NCBI GenBank assembly: GCA_030704615.1
Contig: CM060734.1
Span: 10,416,001-10,480,000, forward strand
Length of the DNA stretch: 64,000 nt
Direction of reading: 5' to 3'
From: Takakia lepidozioides
Taxonomy: Eukaryota > Streptophyta > Takakiopsida > Takakiales > Takakiaceae
The notes below the pieces were generated by a model. The model was given only the letters and a program-made list of their open reading frames with translations. It searched no databases and had not been told where the DNA came from. The position numbers and the translations under genes were made by a program. Positions 53,843 to 64,000 of the stretch are shown here, piece by piece (the stretch's first letter is position 1; every line of letters begins with the position of its first letter).

Positions 53843-56800
53843 AAAACATCTACCAGCAGCATATCAGAATTGGGTATTTCTTATGGTGCTATAAGGAGCA
53901 AAGCCATAACCAGGAGAAACATATAAACATTTGAGCCAAAGAAAAGGAACTCATTCGTATCATAAGGTATCTAAATCTGACATAAGGCATCGGCTACAGG
54001 GGACCGGCAAACAAGAGTAACGTGCACTGACCGGATCATGTATAAGGTGTACACGTCTACTCCAGCAGGTTGTCTTACCAAGGCCTAGCTCAAAACTTCA
54101 GCATTCAGAAGCCCTATAGATGTTCTATGCTTATCTCAGGTACCTTCAAGGATGCCTTACTCTCCATGCCCAATTAGCCAACATATTTTTGCTGGAGAAG
54201 ATCTTACCTTATGAAGGACTTGCTTGCTCCACACCATGGTCATGGCGGGAGAGGAGGCTGATATCTCATGGCTTTGGCCTTCCCATTGCCTTGGGTTCAT
54301 CACTTCAATCAGGAACATATTTGATAACCTTTTGTCATGCTCAGACCAAGGTGTTAGTAAATCAAACATAAAACTGAAAACAGAAGGGAGATTGGTTGAT
54401 AATGTGTACAAGAACCACCAAGTACACTGGTCTAAATCAGAGAGGGAAGATACTTATGTCTTGTCGAGACATGGACAAAGACCTGACAAGGTCACTGTAA
54501 AATTAACGACAAATCAGCCTCATAACAAGGCATTATCAACCATTCTTCATTCACAAGTCAGCTTTATGACAAATCCCAGACTTCAAAGTCAATGAAGTCT
54601 CTGGGTGGGGGGGTGGGAAAAATTAGAGACTCAATTACCACTGTTCATAGCAGGAAACCATTGTTCAGCATGCTAAAAAGTGCCATTCATGACATGCCAT
54701 GTCATTCAGTCTGTATTTTTTGGTCAGCTTACATACCAAGGCATAACCAACCATCCTAATTTATTGTTGGCCCAAAAACTAGTATAGTTTTGGGTTCTTT
54801 GTATCATTGGACATACCAAAGTGACTGAGCAGTAAGTATCCATGTCCAAATAAAGATCCGTCGATCACTGTTCATGGCTGGAAATGTCTGTTTGTCTTAA
54901 AGAAGCCATTTATGATCATAGAAGGCTTAAGAACAAAATAAGAGCAAGGCCTGCGCCATAGCTCTCAAGACCAGCAAACAAGAATGCACAACAAAATGTA
55001 CAAAGCATGCACAAAGAAAGTGAATCGCCCAAACTTTAAAGAGTTCAGACACTTCCCCGAGGCCTTGAGATCGCCGCTTGTATCTTAATGATCAATGAAG
55101 GTCACAGCAAGCAACCGCAGCACAGGTAGATCGCCCGCCAAGCATCAGAGACAACCGCCACAGGGAAATTGCAGGTACTGCCGCCATTGCGCACCCCAAG
55201 AGGGGAAGAAGGTACTGAATCTTGCCGGAACACCTAAATGTCTTAATGGCGCAGCTCCATGGCATTCAAGGGCGCTTGAATCGAGCTCCATGCGCCCCCC
55301 GCCACCACCTCTCAGCTCCAGCCATCCCTTAAGCACGATCGTCGTGCAGAGGGTTAGGGCAGGGAAGAGATGAAGCGCGATTTCCCGCGATTTCATCCAC
55401 GTGATTTCCCACGATTTCATCCATCACACGGGATGAACTCTACCGCGCAGGATGAAATCTATCGTGATTTCATCCGCGTTGGATGAAATTGTCTCTCAAT
55501 TTTTCATCCGTGTCATCCTCTGAGGATGACATCCATTTATGGATGAAATAAATAAATAATGGGATGGCTCCATTAGGATCCTGACCTTATACCAAAAATC
55601 CGGGTACTGTAAATAACCGAAATTAACCAAATTCCAAGAAGGTTAATTAGGGGTCAGGTAACATACCACTGGTCTTAAACTATCAAGTTTTAAGAGAACC
55701 AGCCAGATCCATGGAGGGAGGGAGAGAGATGGAGAGAGAGGGAACCCACCCACCATCCCCTGGTATGGCAGCTCCTTATGGAGTGAGTGTGGTATGCACT
55801 CACCCCGTAAGGGAGTGCATACCAGACCCCATCACATAAATGACCTCCCTCTTCTTTGTAGCTTTTACTTCTCGTCACAAAGGAACCATAGAAATAAACA
55901 TGCCTACAATCTCAACTCTCCAAGGTCAACAAACAAAACAAGCCGTGACAAGCAAAGGTACATCAACACTTACATCAAAATGTAGAGTTTTACCTTTTAG
56001 CTACACATAAGCTCTGATAATGGAAAGATGGGGCCAATGAAGGGACCTTAACTCCGAAATTCACGAAGCAACAAACATGAAAGAAACTTTTATCAACCCT
56101 TTAGTGTTTACCTAGCCCATATTTTTGGGTACCACATGTGTACAAAACCAATGGGGTGTAGGTTTAGGTAATGAATTTTCTGCCATTGGCATGTTCCAAG
56201 TTGGCAAGTTGTGACAAACGAAGGTACATCAACACATACATCAAAATGTAGAGTTTTACCTTTTAGTTTATATATAAGCTCTGGTGACCGGAAGAAGAGG
56301 CCAGTGAAAGAACCCTCAATTCCCAAGGTCATAAAGTAACAATCAGGAAAGAATCTTATATCGGACTTTTAGTGTTTACCCACCCCTTGTTTTGGGTAAA
56401 ACATGTGTACAAAACCAAAGGGGGCAGGTATTGGGACTTAGGTAATGAAGTCTGGCAGGGGTTTACCACCTGGTATTCGGACAAAACATCTACCAGCAGC
56501 ATATCAGAATTGGGTATTTCTTATGGTGCTATAAGGAGCAAAGCCATAACCAGGAGAAACATATAAACATTTGAGCCAAAGAAAAGGAACTCATTCGTAT
56601 CATAAGGTATCTAAATCTGACATAAGGCATCGGCTACAGGGGACCGGCAAACAAGAGTAACGTGCACTGACCGGATCATGTATAAGGTGTACACGTCTAC
56701 TCCAGCAGGTTGTCTTACCAAGGCCTAGCTCAAAACTTCAGCATTCAGAAGCCCTATAGATGTTCTATGCTTATCTCAGGTACCTTCAAGGATGCCTTAC

Positions 56801-59800
56801 TCTCCATGCCCAATTAGCCAACATATTTTTGCTGGAGAAGATCTTACCTTATGAAGGACTTGCTTGCTCCACACCATGGTCATGGCGGGAGAGGAGGCTG
56901 ATATCTCATGGCTTTGGCCTTCCCATTGCCTTGGGTTCATCACTTCAATCAGGAACATATTTGATAACCTTTTGTCATGCTCAGACCAAGGTGTTAGTAA
57001 ATCAAACATAAAACTGAAAACAGAAGGGAGATTGGTTGATAATGTGTACAAGAACCACCAAGTACACTGGTCTAAATCAGAGAGGGAAGATACTTATGTC
57101 TTGTCGAGACATGGACAAAGACCTGACAAGGTCACTGTAAAATTAACGACAAATCAGCCTCATAACAAGGCATTATCAACCATTCTTCATTCACAAGTCA
57201 GCTTTATGACAAATCCCAGACTTCAAAGTCAATGAAGTCTCTGGGTGGGGGGGTGGGAAAAATTAGAGACTCAATTACCACTGTTCATAGCAGGAAACCA
57301 TTGTTCAGCATGCTAAAAAGTGCCATTCATGACATGCCATGTCATTCAGTCTGTATTTTTTGGTCAGCTTACATACCAAGGCATAACCAACCATCCTAAT
57401 TTATTGTTGGCCCAAAAACTAGTATAGTTTTGGGTTCTTTGTATCATTGGACATACCAAAGTGACTGAGCAGTAAGTATCCATGTCCAAATAAAGATCCG
57501 TCGATCACTGTTCATGGCTGGAAATGTCTGTTTGTCTTAAAGAAGCCATTTATGATCATAGAAGGCTTAAGAACAAAATAAGAGCAAGGCCTGCGCCATA
57601 GCTCTCAAGACCAGCAAACAAGAATGCACAACAAAATGTACAAAGCATGCACAAAGAAAGTGAATCGCCCAAACTTTAAAGAGTTCAGACACTTCCCCGA
57701 GGCCTTGAGATCGCCGCTTGTATCTTAATGATCAATGAAGGTCACAGCAAGCAACCGCAGCACAGGTAGATCGCCCGCCAAGCATCAGAGACAACCGCCA
57801 CAGGGAAATTGCAGGTACTGCCGCCATTGCGCACCCCAAGAGGGGAAGAAGGTACTGAATCTTGCCGGAACACCTAAATGTCTTAATGGCGCAGCTCCAT
57901 GGCATTCAAGGGCGCTTGAATCGAGCTCCATGCGCCCCCCGCCACCACCTCTCAGCTCCAGCCATCCCTTAAGCACGATCGTCGTGCAGAGGGTTAGGGC
58001 AGGGAAGAGATGAAGCGCGATTTCCCGCGATTTCATCCACGTGATTTCCCACGATTTCATCCATCACACGGGATGAACTCTACCGCGCAGGATGAAATCT
58101 ATCGTGATTTCATCCGCGTTGGATGAAATTGTCTCTCAATTTTTCATCCGTGTCATCCTCTGAGGATGACATCCATTTATGGATGAAATAAATAAATAAT
58201 GGGATGGCTCCATTAGGATCCTGACCTTATACCAAAAATCCGGGTACTGTAAATAACCGAAATTAACCAAATTCCAAGAAGGTTAATTAGGGGTCAGGTA
58301 ACATACCACTGGTCTTAAACTATCAAGTTTTAAGAGAACCAGCCAGATCCATGGAGGGAGGGAGAGAGATGGAGAGAGAGGGAACCCACCCACCATCCCC
58401 TGGTATGGCAGCTCCTTATGGAGTGAGTGTGGTATGCACTCACCCCGTAAGGGAGTGCATACCAGACCCCATCACATAAATGACCTCCCTCTTCTTTGTA
58501 GCTTTTACTTCTCGTCACAAAGGAACCATAGAAATAAACATGCCTACAATCTCAACTCTCCAAGGTCAACAAACAAAACAAGCCGTGACAAGCAAAGGTA
58601 CATCAACACTTACATCAAAATGTAGAGTTTTACCTTTTAGCTACACATAAGCTCTGATAATGGAAAGATGGGGCCAATGAAGGGACCTTAACTCCGAAAT
58701 TCACGAAGCAACAAACATGAAAGAAACTTTTATCAACCCTTTAGTGTTTACCTAGCCCATATTTTTGGGTACCACATGTGTACAAAACCAATGGGGTGTA
58801 GGTTTAGGTAATGAATTTTCTGCCATTGGCATGTTCCAAGTTGGCAAGTTGTGACAAACGAAGGTACATCAACACATACATCAAAATGTAGAGTTTTACC
58901 TTTTAGTTTATATATAAGCTCTGGTGACCGGAAGAAGAGGCCAGTGAAAGAACCCTCAATTCCCAAGGTCATAAAGTAACAATCAGGAAAGAATCTTATA
59001 TCGGACTTTTAGTGTTTACCCACCCCTTGTTTTGGGTAAAACATGTGTACAAAACCAAAGGGGGCAGGTATTGGGACTTAGGTAATGAAGTCTGGCAGGG
59101 GTTTACCACCTGGTATTCGGACAAAACATCTACCAGCAGCATATCAGAATTGGGTATTTCTTATGGTGCTATAAGGAGCAAAGCCATAACCAGGAGAAAC
59201 ATATAAACATTTGAGCCAAAGAAAAGGAACTCATTCGTATCATAAGGTATCTAAATCTGACATAAGGCATCGGCTACAGGGGACCGGCAAACAAGAGTAA
59301 CGTGCACTGACCGGATCATGTATAAGGTGTACACGTCTACTCCAGCAGGTTGTCTTACCAAGGCCTAGCTCAAAACTTCAGCATTCAGAAGCCCTATAGA
59401 TGTTCTATGCTTATCTCAGGTACCTTCAAGGATGCCTTACTCTCCATGCCCAATTAGCCAACATATTTTTGCTGGAGAAGATCTTACCTTATGAAGGACT
59501 TGCTTGCTCCACACCATGGTCATGGCGGGAGAGGAGGCTGATATCTCATGGCTTTGGCCTTCCCATTGCCTTGGGTTCATCACTTCAATCAGGAACATAT
59601 TTGATAACCTTTTGTCATGCTCAGACCAAGGTGTTAGTAAATCAAACATAAAACTGAAAACAGAAGGGAGATTGGTTGATAATGTGTACAAGAACCACCA
59701 AGTACACTGGTCTAAATCAGAGAGGGAAGATACTTATGTCTTGTCGAGACATGGACAAAGACCTGACAAGGTCACTGTAAAATTAACGACAAATCAGCCT

Positions 59801-62800
59801 CATAACAAGGCATTATCAACCATTCTTCATTCACAAGTCAGCTTTATGACAAATCCCAGACTTCAAAGTCAATGAAGTCTCTGGGTGGGGGGGTGGGAAA
59901 AATTAGAGACTCAATTACCACTGTTCATAGCAGGAAACCATTGTTCAGCATGCTAAAAAGTGCCATTCATGACATGCCATGTCATTCAGTCTGTATTTTT
60001 TGGTCAGCTTACATACCAAGGCATAACCAACCATCCTAATTTATTGTTGGCCCAAAAACTAGTATAGTTTTGGGTTCTTTGTATCATTGGACATACCAAA
60101 GTGACTGAGCAGTAAGTATCCATGTCCAAATAAAGATCCGTCGATCACTGTTCATGGCTGGAAATGTCTGTTTGTCTTAAAGAAGCCATTTATGATCATA
60201 GAAGGCTTAAGAACAAAATAAGAGCAAGGCCTGCGCCATAGCTCTCAAGACCAGCAAACAAGAATGCACAACAAAATGTACAAAGCATGCACAAAGAAAG
60301 TGAATCGCCCAAACTTTAAAGAGTTCAGACACTTCCCCGAGGCCTTGAGATCGCCGCTTGTATCTTAATGATCAATGAAGGTCACAGCAAGCAACCGCAG
60401 CACAGGTAGATCGCCCGCCAAGCATCAGAGACAACCGCCACAGGGAAATTGCAGGTACTGCCGCCATTGCGCACCCCAAGAGGGGAAGAAGGTACTGAAT
60501 CTTGCCGGAACACCTAAATGTCTTAATGGCGCAGCTCCATGGCATTCAAGGGCGCTTGAATCGAGCTCCATGCGCCCCCCGCCACCACCTCTCAGCTCCA
60601 GCCATCCCTTAAGCACGATCGTCGTGCAGAGGGTTAGGGCAGGGAAGAGATGAAGCGCGATTTCCCGCGATTTCATCCACGTGATTTCCCACGATTTCAT
60701 CCATTCGGGATGAAATCCATCACACGGGATGAACTCTACCGCGCAGGATGAAATCTATCGTGATTTCATCCGCGTTGGATGAAATTGTCTCTCAATTTTT
60801 CATCCGTGTCATCCTCTGAGGATGACATCCATTTATGGATGAAATAAATAAATAATGGGATGGCTCCATTAGGATCCTGACCTTATACCAAAAATCCGGG
60901 TACTGTAAATAACCGAAATTAACCAAATTCCAAGAAGGTTAATTAGGGGTCAGGTAACATACCACTGGTCTTAAACTATCAAGTTTTAAGAGAACCAGCC
61001 AGATCCATGGAGGGAGGGAGAGAGATGGAGAGAGAGGGAACCCACCCACCATCCCCTGGTATGGCAGCTCCTTATGGAGTGAGTGTGGTATGCACTCACC
61101 CCGTAAGGGAGTGCATACCAGACCCCATCACATAAATGACCTCCCTCTTCTTTGTAGCTTTTACTTCTCGTCACAAAGGAACCATAGAAATAAACATGCC
61201 TACAATCTCAACTCTCCAAGGTCAACAAACAAAACAAGCCGTGACAAGCAAAGGTACATCAACACTTACATCAAAATGTAGAGTTTTACCTTTTAGCTAC
61301 ACATAAGCTCTGATAATGGAAAGATGGGGCCAATGAAGGGACCTTAACTCCGAAATTCACGAAGCAACAAACATGAAAGAAACTTTTATCAACCCTTTAG
61401 TGTTTACCTAGCCCATATTTTTGGGTACCACATGTGTACAAAACCAATGGGGTGTAGGTTTAGGTAATGAATTTTCTGCCATTGGCATGTTCCAAGTTGG
61501 CAAGTTGTGACAAACGAAGGTACATCAACACATACATCAAAATGTAGAGTTTTACCTTTTAGTTTATATATAAGCTCTGGTGACCGGAAGAAGAGGCCAG
61601 TGAAAGAACCCTCAATTCCCAAGGTCATAAAGTAACAATCAGGAAAGAATCTTATATCGGACTTTTAGTGTTTACCCACCCCTTGTTTTGGGTAAAACAT
61701 GTGTACAAAACCAAAGGGGGCAGGTATTGGGACTTAGGTAATGAAGTCTGGCAGGGGTTTACCACCTGGTATTCGGACAAAACATCTACCAGCAGCATAT
61801 CAGAATTGGGTATTTCTTATGGTGCTATAAGGAGCAAAGCCATAACCAGGAGAAACATATAAACATTTGAGCCAAAGAAAAGGAACTCATTCGTATCATA
61901 AGGTATCTAAATCTGACATAAGGCATCGGCTACAGGGGACCGGCAAACAAGAGTAACGTGCACTGACCGGATCATGTATAAGGTGTACACGTCTACTCCA
62001 GCAGGTTGTCTTACCAAGGCCTAGCTCAAAACTTCAGCATTCAGAAGCCCTATAGATGTTCTATGCTTATCTCAGGTACCTTCAAGGATGCCTTACTCTC
62101 CATGCCCAATTAGCCAACATATTTTTGCTGGAGAAGATCTTACCTTATGAAGGACTTGCTTGCTCCACACCATGGTCATGGCGGGAGAGGAGGCTGATAT
62201 CTCATGGCTTTGGCCTTCCCATTGCCTTGGGTTCATCACTTCAATCAGGAACATATTTGATAACCTTTTGTCATGCTCAGACCAAGGTGTTAGTAAATCA
62301 AACATAAAACTGAAAACAGAAGGGAGATTGGTTGATAATGTGTACAAGAACCACCAAGTACACTGGTCTAAATCAGAGAGGGAAGATACTTATGTCTTGT
62401 CGAGACATGGACAAAGACCTGACAAGGTCACTGTAAAATTAACGACAAATCAGCCTCATAACAAGGCATTATCAACCATTCTTCATTCACAAGTCAGCTT
62501 TATGACAAATCCCAGACTTCAAAGTCAATGAAGTCTCTGGGTGGGGGGGTGGGAAAAATTAGAGACTCAATTACCACTGTTCATAGCAGGAAACCATTGT
62601 TCAGCATGCTAAAAAGTGCCATTCATGACATGCCATGTCATTCAGTCTGTATTTTTTGGTCAGCTTACATACCAAGGCATAACCAACCATCCTAATTTAT
62701 TGTTGGCCCAAAAACTAGTATAGTTTTGGGTTCTTTGTATCATTGGACATACCAAAGTGACTGAGCAGTAAGTATCCATGTCCAAATAAAGATCCGTCGA

Positions 62801-64000
62801 TCACTGTTCATGGCTGGAAATGTCTGTTTGTCTTAAAGAAGCCATTTATGATCATAGAAGGCTTAAGAACAAAATAAGAGCAAGGCCTGCGCCATAGCTC
62901 TCAAGACCAGCAAACAAGAATGCACAACAAAATGTACAAAGCATGCACAAAGAAAGTGAATCGCCCAAACTTTAAAGAGTTCAGACACTTCCCCGAGGCC
63001 TTGAGATCGCCGCTTGTATCTTAATGATCAATGAAGGTCACAGCAAGCAACCGCAGCACAGGTAGATCGCCCGCCAAGCATCAGAGACAACCGCCACAGG
63101 GAAATTGCAGGTACTGCCGCCATTGCGCACCCCAAGAGGGGAAGAAGGTACTGAATCTTGCCGGAACACCTAAATGTCTTAATGGCGCAGCTCCATGGCA
63201 TTCAAGGGCGCTTGAATCGAGCTCCATGCGCCCCCCGCCACCACCTCTCAGCTCCAGCCATCCCTTAAGCACGATCGTCGTGCAGAGGGTTAGGGCAGGG
63301 AAGAGATGAAGCGCGATTTCCCGCGATTTCATCCACGTGATTTCCCACGATTTCATCCATCACACGGGATGAACTCTACCGCGCAGGATGAAATCTATCG
63401 TGATTTCATCCGCGTTGGATGAAATTGTCTCTCAATTTTTCATCCGTGTCATCCTCTGAGGATGACATCCATTTATGGATGAAATAAATAAATAATGGGA
63501 TGGCTCCATTAGGATCCTGACCTTATACCAAAAATCCGGGTACTGTAAATAACCGAAATTAACCAAATTCCAAGAAGGTTAATTAGGGGTCAGGTAACAT
63601 ACCACTGGTCTTAAACTATCAAGTTTTAAGAGAACCAGCCAGATCCATGGAGGGAGGGAGAGAGATGGAGAGAGAGGGAACCCACCCACCATCCCCTGGT
63701 ATGGCAGCTCCTTATGGAGTGAGTGTGGTATGCACTCACCCCGTAAGGGAGTGCATACCAGACCCCATCACATAAATGACCTCCCTCTTCTTTGTAGCTT
63801 TTACTTCTCGTCACAAAGGAACCATAGAAATAAACATGCCTACAATCTCAACTCTCCAAGGTCAACAAACAAAACAAGCCGTGACAAGCAAAGGTACATC
63901 AACACTTACATCAAAATGTAGAGTTTTACCTTTTAGCTACACATAAGCTCTGATAATGGAAAGATGGGGCCAATGAAGGGACCTTAACTCCGAAATTCAC

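Larger units (their letters stand above)
50472..64000 (+). repeat. 2.64-kb tandem repeat array, direct arm (about 5.1 units)
   Basis: Units start (caccatcccc) at 50472, 53111, 55751, 58391, 61047 and 63687. Periods are 2639, 2640, 2640, 2656 and 2640. The copies look identical apart from a one-base deletion in the first unit (ttggcagttg for ttggcaagttg) and a 16-bp insertion in the fourth (near 60705). The array runs off the window. Each unit holds a G-run ggtgggggggtggg, a hairpin, a GGATGAAA cluster and two diverged ~264-bp subrepeats. No conserved protein domain is seen in any frame. Confidence 0.95.

Noticed and set aside
53111-55750. The 2640-bp unit as ten 264-bp monomers
   Set aside because: Only two 264-bp subrepeats align; the rest of the unit shows no such period, so the arithmetic is probably coincidence.
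51480-63921. Repeated ORFs of 63-123 codons in each array unit as genes
   Set aside because: They recur only because the unit is repeated, overlap ORFs on the other strand, carry no domain, and are frameshifted in the inverted arm.

Overview
The window looks like a repeat-dominated nuclear segment of a streptophyte, most likely a charophyte-type green alga (Chara-like); the species call is inference. The supports are plant-type pieces: a decayed pentatricopeptide (PPR) fragment, a Mutator (MULE) transposase with a SWIM zinc finger, a chromovirus, a monodehydroascorbate reductase (MDAR) fragment, GT-AG introns, CACTA and hAT ends, and above all a Ty3/gypsy retrotransposon that carries a C5-cytosine DNA methyltransferase, an arrangement previously reported from charophytes. 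No prokaryotic gene organisation is visible, and few intact host genes can be supported.

Layout. 1-2.5 kb: sparse sequence with a PPR pseudogene. 2.5-4.6 kb: a Helitron/Helentron-like ORF (OTU protease plus Cys-rich domain) split by a 0.57-kb element with inverted ends. 5.3-8.3 kb: the 3' part of a chromovirus (LTR, integrase, chromodomain) with three in-frame stops. 8.3-8.8 kb: the last exon of a Ulp1-type protease. 9.2-18.8 kb (minus strand): the main element, LTR - PHD - integrase - RNase H - RT - UAG - DNA methyltransferase - protease - gag - unknown ORF. 18.9-20.9 kb: a mosaic of apparent host-gene fragments (an acidic exon, a LEA-like ORF, an MDAR exon). 20.9-21.3 kb: a near-identical copy of the LTR core. 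21.3-25 kb: minisatellite, then a MULE transposase on the minus strand with repeat-filled introns. 25.8-26.5 kb: a MITE. 28.65-32.55 kb: a second, more decayed copy of the main element, cut off by the large repeat. 34.4-34.8 kb: periodic palindromes. 36.1-39.7 kb: a degenerate SWIM-type transposase-like gene. 40.1-40.8 kb: a gypsy fragment. 41.6-43.8 kb: tandem repeats, an hAT MITE and a CACTA end. 43.9-44.4 kb: a 500-N gap. 44.4-64 kb: a long tandem array of a ~2.64-kb unit, first inverted, then direct and almost perfectly homogeneous to the window end.

How it fits together. The most notable object is the retrotransposon that encodes both a DNA methyltransferase and a PHD finger on its integrase. 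The methyltransferase and the RT-integrase ORF share one frame, separated only by a UAG whose downstream six bases fit the known leaky-stop motif CAR-YYA. The neighbouring decayed elements have stop codons that are mostly C-to-T or G-to-A changes, consistent with (not proof of) decay of methylated cytosines. Ulp1 and the MULE transposase lie on either side of the retrotransposon, each next to the same GGTCTGC-type minisatellite, so a Ulp1-carrying MULE may have been split by a nested insertion. Many short indels, especially in 44.4-50.5 kb, suggest that part of the sequence is poorly polished, so some frameshifts may be technical.
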